Shown: positions 16,947-26,067 of the stretch, one piece after another
How the letters are laid out: each line of letters begins with the position of its first letter
Numbering within the stretch: the stretch's first letter is position 1
NCBI GenBank assembly: GCA_050013875.1
Contig: JBEKEK010000005.1
Location: forward strand, 37,790-101,789
DNA length: 64,000 nt
Source of the DNA: Trebonia sp050013875
GTDB lineage: Bacteria > Actinomycetota > Actinomycetes > Streptosporangiales > Streptosporangiaceae
Direction: 5' to 3'
Notes under the pieces: model-generated
Database searches by the model: none
Told to the model about the DNA's origin: nothing
What the model saw: only the letters and a program-made list of their open reading frames with translations
Made by a program: the position numbers and the translations under genes

Positions 16947-18152
16947 CTAGCGCAGGGCAGGTTCCGCTGCTGAGCTAGCCCGGCTTCGCCTTCCCTCGGT
17001 CAGCTGCTGGCAGACTTCCCTCGTCGAGCGGCGTGCATCAGCGCCGATGACGCCCACATCTCCTTCGTAGCCGAGGAAGTACAGTCCGGCCGCGGTTGCC
17101 GATTCGTGCTTGCTGCGGGGCACGCCGTGATCATCGAGTACGCCGAGATGGCCGACGAGCGGTTCGAGCCCGGTCCTGAACCCAGTCGCGGCGACGATCG
17201 CGTCCGGGCAGAACGTGGTCCCGTCATTGAGCTGAACGCCATTGACGTCGACCGACGACACCCCGGCGACGATCTCGATTCGCCCGCCCTTGATCGCCTC
17301 GACCACGTCGGGATCTATGATCGTCGGCTGCAACTCTTCCCGGAGAGAGACGGTATAGATGCCCTCTTCCGGGAGCGTGAGCCCCCAAGGGGCAAGATCG
17401 CCGACGGCCTTGAGCCGGATGAACGTGTCGATGGAGTCCGCGATCCGCACCGGCAGTCGCTGCAGCACCGCCTCGTGCAGATCGCAGGGTCCCCAGGCAG
17501 AGGTTCGCATGACGATGTGCGGCGGTCTGCGGACCGCGAGCCGTACCCTTGTGGCACCGCCCTGGATGAGATCGCCTGCGATGTCCATGCCGGAGCAGCC
17601 GCTCCCGACGACGAGCACATCTTTGCCGCGGAATTCGCCCGGGTTGCGGTACTCGGCCGAGTGCAGCAGGCGGCCGGGAAACCGGCCATGCCCAGGCCAG
17701 TCCGGCATCTTCGGAGCCCGCTCCTGCCCGGTGGCGACGATGACCTCGCGGGCCGTCCGCTCCCCGGCCGACGTGGCCAGCCGCCAGCCGCCGGGGATCC
17801 GGTCGATACGGTCGACTTTGACACCGAAGGTCACCCGCAGGTCATGCTTGGCGACGTAGGACTCCATGTAGCGGACGAATTGGTCTCGGGTCGGGAAGGC
17901 CGGGGTCCTTTCCCGGAAGCGGCCGAACCAGAGCATTATGTTCCACCGGCAGGTGTTCATCCGCAGCCGGTCGTATCGCTGCCGCCAGGAGGACCCGACG
18001 CCTTCGCCGCACTCGAGGATCTCGGCGGGCACACCCAGCTTGCCAAGTCTCGCAGCGGCGGCCAGCCCGGCGAGTCCGGCTCCGATAATCAAGACGGGCT
18101 CGGCGTCCTTGGGTTCTGGTCTGGTTGGCAGCCAGGCCGTGTCGGTCGCCAT
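16947..18152 (-). CDS. Flavin-containing monooxygenase-like FAD/NAD(P) oxidoreductase
   Basis: 401 residues from ATG 18152 with AAGGAG upstream. GAGLAG at 24-29 is the FAD dinucleotide motif, and VVGSGCSGMD (about residue 170) is the NADPH motif. ATG-type loops (VIVATGQ, IVAATGF) match the FMO and YUCCA-like group. The length is right and no motif is missing. The substrate is unknown; relatives oxidise N, S or ketone groups or act as plain reductases. It lies between two GH16 genes, so a role in polymer tailoring is only positional. A pair of 22-bp direct repeats sits just upstream. Confidence 0.8.
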   Translation of the reverse strand: MATDTAWLPTRPEPKDAEPVLIIGAGLAGLAAAARLGKLGVPAEILECGEGVGSSWRQRYDRLRMNTCRWNIMLWFGRFRERTPAFPTRDQFVRYMESYVAKHDLRVTFGVKVDRIDRIPGGWRLATSAGERTAREVIVATGQERAPKMPDWPGHGRFPGRLLHSAEYRNPGEFRGKDVLVVGSGCSGMDIAGDLIQGGATRVRLAVRRPPHIVMRTSAWGPCDLHEAVLQRLPVRIADSIDTFIRLKAVGDLAPWGLTLPEEGIYTVSLREELQPTIIDPDVVEAIKGGRIEIVAGVSSVDVNGVQLNDGTTFCPDAIVAATGFRTGLEPLVGHLGVLDDHGVPRSKHESATAAGLYFLGYEGDVGVIGADARRSTREVCQQLTEGRRSRASSAAEPALR

Positions 18153-18170
18153 CGCCTCGAACTCCTTCGC

Positions 18171-18220
18171 ACATTAACTCGGGCTGCAACACGTTCGGAC
18201 ATTAACGCGGGCTGCAGCAC
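18171..18220 (-). repeat. Two 22-bp near-identical direct repeats, 28-bp period
   Basis: 18171-18192 and 18199-18220 agree at 20 of 22 positions (ACATTAACKCGGGCTGCARCAC). They lie 19-68 bases upstream of the FMO-like start codon on the minus strand, a place suited to an operator with near-helical phasing. Confidence 0.7.
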
Positions 18221-18479
18221 CGCCCCGGCCACTGAGGATACGGGGCAGGAGACCAGGCTGTGGGTGAAATCATTACAGCCCGCGCTGGATGCGGTTGAAC
18301 TGTGACAAACATCGCGAGACGGCGGGGGCCGGCTGAGCTGCCGTGACCGCGGCCGCCGTGACCGCGGCGGCCGGGGCCGAACCGGTTGCGGCGGCCGCGT
18401 CACCTATGCCAGGATTCCACTGGACTGTTAGGTTTTCACTGCAAATTTGTGACTCGAAGGCCCTAATGATTTCAGCCCC

Positions 18480-18509
18480 TTGATTCCGGTCAAAGGTCTG
18501 CCGTATATC
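18480..18509 (+). promoter_or_regulatory. Possible promoter of the GH16 gene
   Basis: TTGATT at 18480-18485 and TATATC at 18504-18509 are separated by 18 bases, in the AT-rich part 33 bases ahead of the TTG start. Matches to the consensus are moderate and no start site is known. Confidence 0.3.
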
Positions 18510-18541
18510 AAGGGCTGGTAATTGCGGTTACACAATAGCGT

Positions 18542-19471
18542 TTGGATGGACTCATCATCGAAGACAATCGGGTTGGCTATACCGAGCGGCGTAGTGCGCC
18601 GCGGCTGCGCACTAAGCACGCTCGCGCGCGGGCGAAGCGGACGCTCGCGGCGTTCGCCGCCACCGTTGCCCTCGCGGCGGCGTTCACCGCAGGCACGGTG
18701 GCGAAGGAGTCTGTCAGCAGCAAGAGCGACGCGGCGGTCGCGGCCGCGGCTACTCCCAAGCTGACGGTCCCCAAGGGCTGGGAACTCACCTTCAACCAAG
18801 GCTTCTCCGGCACGAAGCTGAACACCAAGGTCTGGTCGACTTGCTACTGGTGGGTCAAGCCGGGCAAGGGTTGCACCAACAATGGCAACGGCAACGAAGA
18901 GAAGGAGTGGTATCAGCCCTCCCAGGACCAGGTGAGCGCTGGCGAACTGCACCTGGTGGCGAAGCGCGAGGCCACCGCGGGAACCAATGCGAACGGCAAG
19001 CCGGAGACGTTCTACTGCCGCTCAGGCATGGTGACGACGAACACGAGCTTCAACTTCGAGTACGGCTTCGCCCAGTTCGTCGTCCGGCTGCCCTACGGCA
19101 ACGGGCTGTGGCCCGCGCTGTGGCTGGCCGCGTCGAACCACAAGTGGCCGCCGGAGATCGACATCCTTGAACACTGGGATTCGCAGACCAATGCCGGCGT
19201 CTACCTCCACCCGACGGACGGGATTCGCCAGGGCGGCCGGGTTAACCTGCCGAGCAACTTCTCGAAGGGCTGGCACAGTGTCACCCTCGACTGGACGAAA
19301 ACCCGCATCACCTGGTATTTCGACGGCCACCAGGTGTTCACCAGCACCAAGGACATCCCGCAGCAGAAGATGTACCTCGTCATGAACGTGGCCGACACCA
19401 GCACCGTCGCGGGCGCCTGCAACGCGACGATGCTCGTCAAGACGGTCAAGGTCTGGCAGCCGAAGGCCTGA
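18542..19471 (+). CDS. Secreted GH16-family glycoside hydrolase
   Basis: 309 residues from TTG 18542, the only good start before the signal sequence. Arg/Lys-rich residues 15-33 lead into a hydrophobic helix (about 34-55), then a short Ala linker and the GH16 domain from ~75. The catalytic motif is Glu205-x-Asp207-x-x-Glu210 in PEIDILEHW. It is a close paralogue of the enzyme at 15959. Expected action is on beta-1,3 or mixed-linkage beta-glucan outside the cell. Four perfect 17-bp repeats begin at the last base of its stop codon, followed by a strong hairpin. Confidence 0.88.
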   Translation: MDGLIIEDNRVGYTERRSAPRLRTKHARARAKRTLAAFAATVALAAAFTAGTVAKESVSSKSDAAVAAAATPKLTVPKGWELTFNQGFSGTKLNTKVWSTCYWWVKPGKGCTNNGNGNEEKEWYQPSQDQVSAGELHLVAKREATAGTNANGKPETFYCRSGMVTTNTSFNFEYGFAQFVVRLPYGNGLWPALWLAASNHKWPPEIDILEHWDSQTNAGVYLHPTDGIRQGGRVNLPSNFSKGWHSVTLDWTKTRITWYFDGHQVFTSTKDIPQQKMYLVMNVADTSTVAGACNATMLVKTVKVWQPKA

Positions 19472-19538
19472 TGTCCGTGATCTGAAAATGTCCGTGATCT
19501 GAAAATGTCCGTGATCTGAAAATGTCCGTGATCTGAAA
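19471..19538 (+). repeat. Four perfect 17-bp tandem repeats
   Basis: ATGTCCGTGATCTGAAA is repeated four times with no mismatch (19471, 19488, 19505, 19522). The array starts at the stop codon of the GH16 gene and ends just before a 12-bp-stem hairpin. No spacer separates the units, so it is not a CRISPR array. Confidence 0.97.
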
Positions 19539-19546
19539 ATGACGAC

Positions 19547-19580
19547 GGCCGGTCTCCCCGTTCGCATCGGGAGACCGGCC
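19547..19580 (+). terminator. Strong hairpin between the GH16 and epimerase genes
   Basis: GGCCGGTCTCCC at 19547-19558 pairs perfectly with GGGAGACCGGCC at 19569-19580 around a 10-base loop. It probably ends GH16 transcripts, although no T tract follows. It could also be a leader structure for the epimerase gene, whose ribosome site is 10-15 bases further on. Confidence 0.55.
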
Positions 19581-19599
19581 GCCTCACGGGGGAGTTGCG

Positions 19600-20631
19600 A
19601 TGAAGGTCCTCGTCGCCGGCGACGGCGGTTACATAGGCGCTGTTCTGGTTCCGCTCTTCCGCGCCGCCGGGCACCAGATCGATGGACTTGACCTGGGTCT
19701 TTACGAGGGATGTGACCTGGGGCCGGCCGCCGACCCCGGGCCGAGGGCGCCGGCTGACATGCGGGACGTCACCCCGGGCCAACTGGCGGGCTATGACGCG
19801 GTTCTCTGCCTGGCCGCGCTCTCCAACGACCCGCTGGGCGACCTGAACCCCGCGGCGACGTATTCGGTGAACCTGGACGGCACGCTGCACTTGGCCAGGA
19901 CGGCCAAGGAGGCAGGCGTGCCGCGGTTCCTGTTCTCGTCGTCCTGCAGTCTGTACGGTGCCGCCGGTTCGGCCGCCGTCGCCGAGGACGCCGAGCTGAA
20001 CCCGGTCACGCCCTACGGGGAGACCAAGGTGCTCGCGGAGCGCGAGCTGGCCAAGCTGGCGGACGACAACTTCAGCCCAAGCTACCTGCGCAACGCGACC
20101 GCCTACGGCGCCTCGACCCGGCTCCGGCTAGACATCGTCGTGAACAACCTCACCGCCGTCGCGCTGACCACCGGCCAGGTCCGCCTGGAAAGCGACGGCA
20201 CCCCGTGGCGGCCGCTGGTGCACATCGAGGACATCAGCCGCGCGTTCCTGGCCGTGCTCGAAGCGCCGCGCGAGAAGGTCCACAACGAGGCGTTCAACGT
20301 CGGCCGGGAAGAGGACAACGTCCAGGTGCGCGATATCGCCGAGATGGTCCGCGACACCGTTCCTGGCTCATCGGTCACGCTGGCCGCCAATGCCGGGCCT
20401 GACCTGCGCGATTACCGCGTTGATTTCGGCAAGCTGGTCGGCACCTTCCCTGACCTCGGCTTCCGCTGGCACGTAGCTGACGGGGTCCGTGAGCTGCTCG
20501 ACAGCTATCTCACGTACGGGCTGACCTACGAGGACTTCACCGGACCGCGCTACGTCCGGCTCCGCCGGATCAAGGAACTGCTCGCCGCCGGGGAAATCGA
20601 CGAGCTGCTCCGCCGGACCAGCGCGCGATAG
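19600..20631 (+). CDS. NAD-dependent sugar epimerase/dehydratase (extended SDR), copy 1
   Basis: 343 residues from ATG 19600 with GGGGGAG upstream. VAGDGGYIGA is the Rossmann motif (GxxGxxG), SSSCSLYG supplies the catalytic Ser/Thr region, and YGETK the Tyr and Lys. RPLVHIEDISRA and FNVG are standard for nucleotide-sugar epimerases and dehydratases such as GalE, RmlB and WbpP relatives. The exact reaction cannot be assigned. It is almost the same protein as at 27120 (about 85-90 percent identical by eye), and the two flank the mfd-mazG block in the same orientation. Confidence 0.85.
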   Translation: MKVLVAGDGGYIGAVLVPLFRAAGHQIDGLDLGLYEGCDLGPAADPGPRAPADMRDVTPGQLAGYDAVLCLAALSNDPLGDLNPAATYSVNLDGTLHLARTAKEAGVPRFLFSSSCSLYGAAGSAAVAEDAELNPVTPYGETKVLAERELAKLADDNFSPSYLRNATAYGASTRLRLDIVVNNLTAVALTTGQVRLESDGTPWRPLVHIEDISRAFLAVLEAPREKVHNEAFNVGREEDNVQVRDIAEMVRDTVPGSSVTLAANAGPDLRDYRVDFGKLVGTFPDLGFRWHVADGVRELLDSYLTYGLTYEDFTGPRYVRLRRIKELLAAGEIDELLRRTSAR

Positions 20632-20887
20632 CAGGGGGGCCTCGTCGGCGGGACCACGCTCGCGCCACCGCCAAGGACATTTTCTGGGCGCGGTGGTGGT
20701 TGTAGGCGGTGGCGGGTGCGCGGAGGGCTAGGAAGTAAACTGGATGCGGTCTAGGCGTGCGCCCGTTCCTGAGTCGTTAACGGGCGCCGCGGTCCGGGAG
20801 CGCACGGGGATCGCGCGCCCGGTGCCGCCTGCGGGCGGGCCGCGCCCGCTGAACCAGGGAACCCCGCATACCCGACGTTGGGACACC

Positions 20888-23800
20888 ATGAGCCTCGCTG
20901 GACTGCTCGCCGCTGTAGCCGACGATGCACAGCTCCGTACCGCGCTTGCCCGCCCTGACCTGCCCGGCGCAGGCGAGCGCGACCTTGTCGCGCCGTCGGC
21001 GCTGCGGCCGCTGCTAGTCGCGGCGCTGGCGGCAGGCACCGTGGCCCCGGACGGCCGGGGGCGCTTCGTGCTGGCGGTGACCGCGACCGCCCGGGAAGCC
21101 GAGGACCTGACCGCGGCGCTCGGCGCGTTCCTGCCGCCGCGTTCGGTGGCGACATTCCCCGGCTGGGAGACACTGCCGCATGAGCGGCTCTCGCCCCGCT
21201 CGGACACCGTTGGCCAGCGGATCGCGGTACTGCGTCGGCTCGCGCACCCCGGCGCGGCCGGTGATGAACTTGGCGGGGCGCTCTCGGTGGTGGTCGCGCC
21301 GGTGCGGTCCCTGTTGCAGCCGATCGTCGCCGGGCTCGGTGATCTTGAGCCGGTACGGCTCGCCGTCGGCGACGACGCCGATCCCGAGGACGTGATCACC
21401 CGGCTGGTCGAGATCGGCTACGCACGGGTCGAGATGGTCAGCAAGCGCGGCGAGCTGGCGGTCCGCGGCGGGCTGCTCGACGTGTTCCCGCCGACCGAGG
21501 AGCACCCGCTGCGGATCGAGTTCTTTGGCGACACGGTCGATGAGATCCGCGTCTTCAAGGTCGCCGACCAGCGCTCGGCCGGGATCTCTGAGCACGGCCT
21601 ATGGGCACCGCCCTGCCGGGAGCTGCTGCTGACGCCGTCGGTCCGCGCCCGGGCCAAGGAGCTGGCGGCCAAGCACCCGGCCGTCTCCGACATCCTCGGC
21701 AAGATCGCCGACGGGATCACGGTCGAGGGAATGGAAGCGTTCGCCTCCGTCCTCGCCGACCACATGGAGCTGCTCGTCGACCAGTTGCCGATCGGCGGCC
21801 TGGTGCTCTCCTGCGACCCCGAGCGGATCAGGACCAGGGCCACCGAGCTCGTCTCCACCAGCCAGGAATTCCTCGAGGCCTCCTGGGCCAGCGCGGCGGC
21901 GGGCGGCGAGGCGCCGATTGACCTCGGCGGGTCGGCCTTCCAGCCGATCGCCACGGTCCGCGAGCACACGGCGGAGCTCGGCATCCCGTGGTGGACGCTC
22001 GCCCCGTTCGGCGCCACCGAGGGTGTTACCGCGGAAGAAGAGGCCGGCCAGCCCGCGGGGCAATACGGGGATCAGGGTAACGACGGTCCGTTCACCATAA
22101 GCATTCACGCTCAGGCGGCGGCCGCCTATCGCGGCGAGACCAGCCGCATGATCGGCGACGTCCGCCAGTGGCTGGCGCAGGGGTGGCGGGTGGTGCTCGT
22201 CACCGAGGGGCACGGGCCGGCCCAGCGCCTGGCGGAGGTGCTGCGGGGCGAGGGGTTCGGCGCCCGGCTTGGCGACATCGAGGCCGACCCCGAGGGCGGC
22301 GTCCCCTACGTGGCGACCGGGGAGCTGCGCCAGGGGTTCAGCTGGCCGGCGGTGAAGCTGGCGGTGCTGACCGAGGCGGACTTCGCCGCACGCGGTGCCT
22401 CCCGGCCGGGCACTCGCGACGAACGGCGGATGCCGTCCGCACGGCGGCGCGGCGGGGTGGACCCGCTGCAGCTGCGGCCGGGCGATTACGTGGTGCACGA
22501 GCAGCACGGGGTCGGCCGGTTCATCGAGATGACCAGCAGGACCGCCGGCGGAGCGACCCGCGACTACCTGGTGCTTGAGTACGCGGCGGCCAAGCGCGGG
22601 CACCCGCCCGACCGGCTGTACGTGCCGACCGACCAGCTTGACGAGGTCACCAAGTACTCCGGTGGCGAGGCGCCTGCCTTGCACCGGCTGGGCGGTGCGG
22701 ACTGGGCGAAGACCAAGAGCCGGGCGCGCAAGGCGGTCCGCGAGATCGCGGCCGAGCTGATCCGGCTCTACTCCGCGCGGATGGCCTCGCCCGGGTACGC
22801 GTTCGGGCCCGACACGCCGTGGCAGCGGGAGCTTGAGGACGCGTTCCCCTACGTGGAGACGCCTGACCAGCTCTCGGCGGTGGACGACGTCAAGCGCGAC
22901 ATGGAGAAGCCGGTCCCGATGGACCGGCTGATCTGCGGCGACGTCGGGTACGGCAAGACCGAGATCGCGGTCAGGGCCGCGTTCAAGGCGGTGCAGGACG
23001 GCAAGCAGGTGGCCGTGCTTGTCCCCACCACCCTGCTGGCGCAGCAGCACTTCAACACGTTCTCCGAGCGGTACGCGCCGTTCCCGGTGACGGTGAAGGC
23101 GCTGTCGCGGTTCCAGACCACCGCCGAGGCGGCCGAGACGCAGCGCGGCCTGGCCGACGGGACCGTGGACGTGGTGATCGGCACGCACCGGCTGCTGTCA
23201 TCGGAGACGCGGTTCCGCCAGCTCGGCCTGGTGATCATCGACGAGGAGCAGCGGTTCGGCGTCGAGCACAAGGAGTACCTCAAGCGGCTGCGCACCGAGG
23301 TGGACGTGCTCGCGATGTCCGCGACGCCCATCCCGCGCACGCTGGAGATGGGCGTGGCGGGCATCCGCGAGATGTCGACGATCCTGACGCCGCCGGAAGA
23401 GCGGCACCCGGTCCTGACGTTCGTCGGCGGCTACGACGAGAAGCAGATCGCGGCGGCCATCCGGCGTGAGCTGCTCCGCGATGGCCAGGTCTTCTTCGTG
23501 CACAACCGGGTGCAGTCGATCCGCAAGGTCGCCTCGCAGTTGGCGGAGATCGTGCCCGAGGCGCGCATCCAGGTCGCGCACGGCCAGATGAACGAGCACG
23601 AGCTCGAGAAGATCATGGTGGACTTCTGGGACCGGAACTTTGACGTCCTGGTCGCGACGACCATCGTGGAAAGCGGGCTGGACATCCCGAACGCGAACAC
23701 GCTGATCGTCGACCGCGCCGACGCGGCCGGGCTCTCCCAGCTGCATCAGCTCCGCGGCCGGGTCGGGCGCGGGCGGGAGCGGGCCTACGCCTACTTCCTC

Positions 23801-24508
23801 TACCCGCCGGAGAAGCCGCTGACCGAGACCGCGCATGAGCGGCTGGCCACGGTGGCGCAGCACACCGAGATCGGCGCGGGCATGTACGTCGCGCTCAAGG
23901 ACCTGGAGATCCGCGGCGCGGGCAACCTGCTGGGCGGCGAGCAGTCCGGGCATATCGCGGGGGTCGGGTTCGACCTCTATATACGGATGATCGGCGAGGC
24001 GGTCCGCGAGCTGAAGGACGACGCGCCGCCCGAGCGGCCCGAGGTCCGGGTCGAGCTCCCGGTTAACGCGCACATCCCGCACGACTACGTGCCGGGCGAG
24101 CGGCTGCGGCTGGCCGCCTACACGTCGATCGCGGCGATCGACAGCGAAGAGGGCGTGATCGCCGTCCGCGACGAGCTCCGCGACCGGTTCGGCGAGCTGC
24201 CGCTGCCGGTGCTCACCCTGCTCGACGTGGCGCGGCTGCGGTCCGCCGCGCGGCAGGTCGGGCTGACCGATATCACGCTGCAAGGGTCGTTCGTGCGGTT
24301 CGGCCCCGTCGTCCTGCCTGATTCGCGTGTGGTCCGAGTTCAGCGGCTATACCCGAAGACGATCCTCAAGCCGGCGGTGCGTACCATGCTGGTACCGGTG
24401 CCGAAGGCCGGCGCCTCGAGCGGCGGCTTCGGAGGCGAACCGCTGCGCGACACCGAGCTGCTCGCGTGGTGCGCGGAGGTCATCCGTTCGGTACTGTCCG
24501 AGTCGTAG
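20888..24508 (+). CDS. mfd: Transcription-repair coupling factor Mfd
   Basis: 1206 residues from ATG 20888; the frame is open 144 bases further up but without Mfd homology. Domains in order: UvrB-like N-terminal module (about 1-330), a CarD-like RNA polymerase interaction domain beginning at LRPGDYVVHEQHGVG (~528), RecG-like helicase motor with Walker A GDVGYGKTE (~685) and DEEQ box (~783), helicase C with QLRGRVGRG, and a TRCF C-terminal domain (~1040-1190). Mfd removes stalled RNA polymerase and recruits UvrA to damage. It is followed closely by the lipoprotein and mazG genes, the usual actinobacterial order, so it is native chromosome rather than part of the EPS cluster. Confidence 0.97.
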   Translation: MSLAGLLAAVADDAQLRTALARPDLPGAGERDLVAPSALRPLLVAALAAGTVAPDGRGRFVLAVTATAREAEDLTAALGAFLPPRSVATFPGWETLPHERLSPRSDTVGQRIAVLRRLAHPGAAGDELGGALSVVVAPVRSLLQPIVAGLGDLEPVRLAVGDDADPEDVITRLVEIGYARVEMVSKRGELAVRGGLLDVFPPTEEHPLRIEFFGDTVDEIRVFKVADQRSAGISEHGLWAPPCRELLLTPSVRARAKELAAKHPAVSDILGKIADGITVEGMEAFASVLADHMELLVDQLPIGGLVLSCDPERIRTRATELVSTSQEFLEASWASAAAGGEAPIDLGGSAFQPIATVREHTAELGIPWWTLAPFGATEGVTAEEEAGQPAGQYGDQGNDGPFTISIHAQAAAAYRGETSRMIGDVRQWLAQGWRVVLVTEGHGPAQRLAEVLRGEGFGARLGDIEADPEGGVPYVATGELRQGFSWPAVKLAVLTEADFAARGASRPGTRDERRMPSARRRGGVDPLQLRPGDYVVHEQHGVGRFIEMTSRTAGGATRDYLVLEYAAAKRGHPPDRLYVPTDQLDEVTKYSGGEAPALHRLGGADWAKTKSRARKAVREIAAELIRLYSARMASPGYAFGPDTPWQRELEDAFPYVETPDQLSAVDDVKRDMEKPVPMDRLICGDVGYGKTEIAVRAAFKAVQDGKQVAVLVPTTLLAQQHFNTFSERYAPFPVTVKALSRFQTTAEAAETQRGLADGTVDVVIGTHRLLSSETRFRQLGLVIIDEEQRFGVEHKEYLKRLRTEVDVLAMSATPIPRTLEMGVAGIREMSTILTPPEERHPVLTFVGGYDEKQIAAAIRRELLRDGQVFFVHNRVQSIRKVASQLAEIVPEARIQVAHGQMNEHELEKIMVDFWDRNFDVLVATTIVESGLDIPNANTLIVDRADAAGLSQLHQLRGRVGRGRERAYAYFLYPPEKPLTETAHERLATVAQHTEIGAGMYVALKDLEIRGAGNLLGGEQSGHIAGVGFDLYIRMIGEAVRELKDDAPPERPEVRVELPVNAHIPHDYVPGERLRLAAYTSIAAIDSEEGVIAVRDELRDRFGELPLPVLTLLDVARLRSAARQVGLTDITLQGSFVRFGPVVLPDSRVVRVQRLYPKTILKPAVRTMLVPVPKAGASSGGFGGEPLRDTELLAWCAEVIRSVLSES

Positions 24509-24545
24509 ATTTCTGCTGTCATTGATGTGTTGGAAGGGAACGCCT

Positions 24546-25280
24546 GTGTTTGGCAGGGCTGCGTTTGGCGGGACCGTGTTTGGCAGGAGTGTGCCTGCTA
24601 AGAGGATCGGGCGCGGGCTCGCGGTAGGCGCGGCCGGCCTTGGCGCGTGCGTGCTGATCGCCGCGTGCTCCCCGGTGAAGGCGGGGGCGGCGGCGATCGT
24701 GGGCAACCAGCGGATCACCGTGTCGTCGGTCGACACCCAGATCTCCAACCTCCAATCGGCGGGCAAGTCTGTCAGCGGGTTCAATCTCAGCACCGCCGAG
24801 CAGCCCGCCGCGGTGCTGACCTGGCTGGTCAGGTTCGCCATCATGGACCAGGTGGCCGCCACCAGCAACATCTCGGTGACCCAGGCGCAAATACAGTCGG
24901 GGCTGGCGGCCATCCAATCTGAGGCGGCTTCCTCGGCCTCAGCGGATGGGTACAGCAGCGCACAGGCGCTGTTCCTCGGCAACGGGATCACGCCGCAGAT
25001 GCAGCCCGCGCTCGGCCGCTGGGTGGCCCAGAGCGACGCCTACCAGATCAAGGCGAACGGCGGCAAGGCGCCGACCACGACCGCGCAGGGCAATGCCGTG
25101 ACCGCGAAGTACGATAAGGCGGAGTGCCAGGCCGCCAAGTCGCTGAACATCCAGGTCAGCCCGCAGTACGGGCGGATTGACTACTCGAGCTACACCGTGG
25201 TGCCCGCCTCGAACCTGCTGTCCCAGCCGTCGGGCAAGCCGTCGCCCGCGTCCACCACGGGGCTCACGCCGGCCTGCTGA
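24546..25280 (+). CDS. SurA N-terminal-domain-like lipoprotein
   Basis: 244 residues from GTG 24546, with GGAAGGG eight bases upstream; the frame extends into mfd but that part is not homologous. A signal with lipobox LIAAC lies near residue 40. The mature protein starts with a short strand, AAIVGNQRITVSSVD, as in SurA/PrsA-type chaperone N-domains, then helical Gln/Ala-rich segments, with no clear parvulin isomerase domain. Proteins like this stand between mfd and mazG in many actinomycetes. Its job is probably envelope protein folding. The stop lies one base ahead of the mazG start, so they are co-transcribed. Confidence 0.8.
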   Translation: MFGRAAFGGTVFGRSVPAKRIGRGLAVGAAGLGACVLIAACSPVKAGAAAIVGNQRITVSSVDTQISNLQSAGKSVSGFNLSTAEQPAAVLTWLVRFAIMDQVAATSNISVTQAQIQSGLAAIQSEAASSASADGYSSAQALFLGNGITPQMQPALGRWVAQSDAYQIKANGGKAPTTTAQGNAVTAKYDKAECQAAKSLNIQVSPQYGRIDYSSYTVVPASNLLSQPSGKPSPASTTGLTPAC

Positions 25281-25281
25281 G

Positions 25282-25977
25282 GTGACTGACCCGACCGGTG
25301 CACCAGGTGCGCGGCTGCTCGATCTGGTCGCGGTGGTGGACACGCTGCGGACGTCCTGCCCCTGGGACCGGGAGCAGACGCACGCGTCGCTGCTGCGGTA
25401 CCTGCTTGAAGAGGCGTACGAGGCAGCCGAGACGATCGAGGCCGATGACATGCCGGCGCTCCGCGAGGAGATCGGCGACGTCCTGTTCCAGGTGCTCTTC
25501 CACGCCAGGATCGCCTCCGAACGGTCCGCCGCCGACGGCGGGTTCACCATCGATGACGTGGCCGACACGCTCGCCGCGAAGCTGATCAGGCGGCATCCGC
25601 ACGTCTTTGCCGGGGTCTCGGTGTCATCGGCGGCCGACGTCAACGCTAACTGGGAAGAGATTAAGAAGGCGGAGCGGGCGGCGAAGTCCGCGGCAGCCGG
25701 TGACCCTGAGGCGCCGTCGGCGCTCGACGGGGTGCCGTTCGGTCAGCCGGCGCTGTCGCTGGCGGCGCAACTGCAGCGACGCGCGGCGCGAGCGGGGTTT
25801 GCCTTTGCGGCGGACGCTTCGTCGGTCGCCCTGGATTCCGAGCGTCTCGGGGACGAGCTTATGAGCCTGGTGGCGCGGGCGCGCGAGGCCGGGCTCGACC
25901 CGGAGCTTTCGCTGCGCGACGCCGCGAGGCGGTTCGCCGCCGAGGTCAGGGAGTGCGAGCGCACGCGCGCTGGTTAG
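25282..25977 (+). CDS. mazG: Nucleoside triphosphate pyrophosphohydrolase MazG
   Basis: 231 residues from GTG 25282, one base after the lipoprotein stop. CPWDREQTH is the MazG signature. Glu43-Glu44-x-x-Glu47 and Glu62-Glu63-x-x-Asp66 are the Mg-binding EExxE and EExxD motifs. The second half is a weaker MazG-like module, as usual. It hydrolyses NTPs to NMP and PPi, cleaning the nucleotide pool. In related actinomycetes eno lies shortly downstream; here about 37 kb of polysaccharide genes come between. Confidence 0.95.
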   Translation: MTDPTGAPGARLLDLVAVVDTLRTSCPWDREQTHASLLRYLLEEAYEAAETIEADDMPALREEIGDVLFQVLFHARIASERSAADGGFTIDDVADTLAAKLIRRHPHVFAGVSVSSAADVNANWEEIKKAERAAKSAAAGDPEAPSALDGVPFGQPALSLAAQLQRRAARAGFAFAADASSVALDSERLGDELMSLVARAREAGLDPELSLRDAARRFAAEVRECERTRAG

Positions 25978-26067
25978 CCGGTGCGCGTGACGCATGCGCT
26001 GTGACGTACTAATATTTCCTGGAGTGAAAGTCGGTTTAGTTCTGGTTCGTGGTGCTTAGGGGTTTTT

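Larger units (their letters stand above)
18153..18541. other. Divergent intergenic region between the FMO-like gene and a GH16 gene
   Basis: 389 bases with no credible gene. It holds a pair of 22-bp direct repeats near the FMO start, GC-rich GCCGTGACCGCGGC duplications around 18339-18370, and an AT-richer tract from about 18425 to 18541 that probably carries the GH16 promoter. Confidence 0.6.

Noticed and set aside
17106..18305. 399-codon plus-strand frame opposite the FMO-like gene
   Set aside because: FAD and NADPH motifs place the gene on the minus strand.
19471..19538. CRISPR array
   Set aside because: Units are 17 bp and directly adjacent, with no spacers and no cas genes nearby.
21599..24283. 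Two long minus-strand frames opposite mfd
   Set aside because: Mfd domains are complete on the plus strand; the antisense frames look like composition artefacts.
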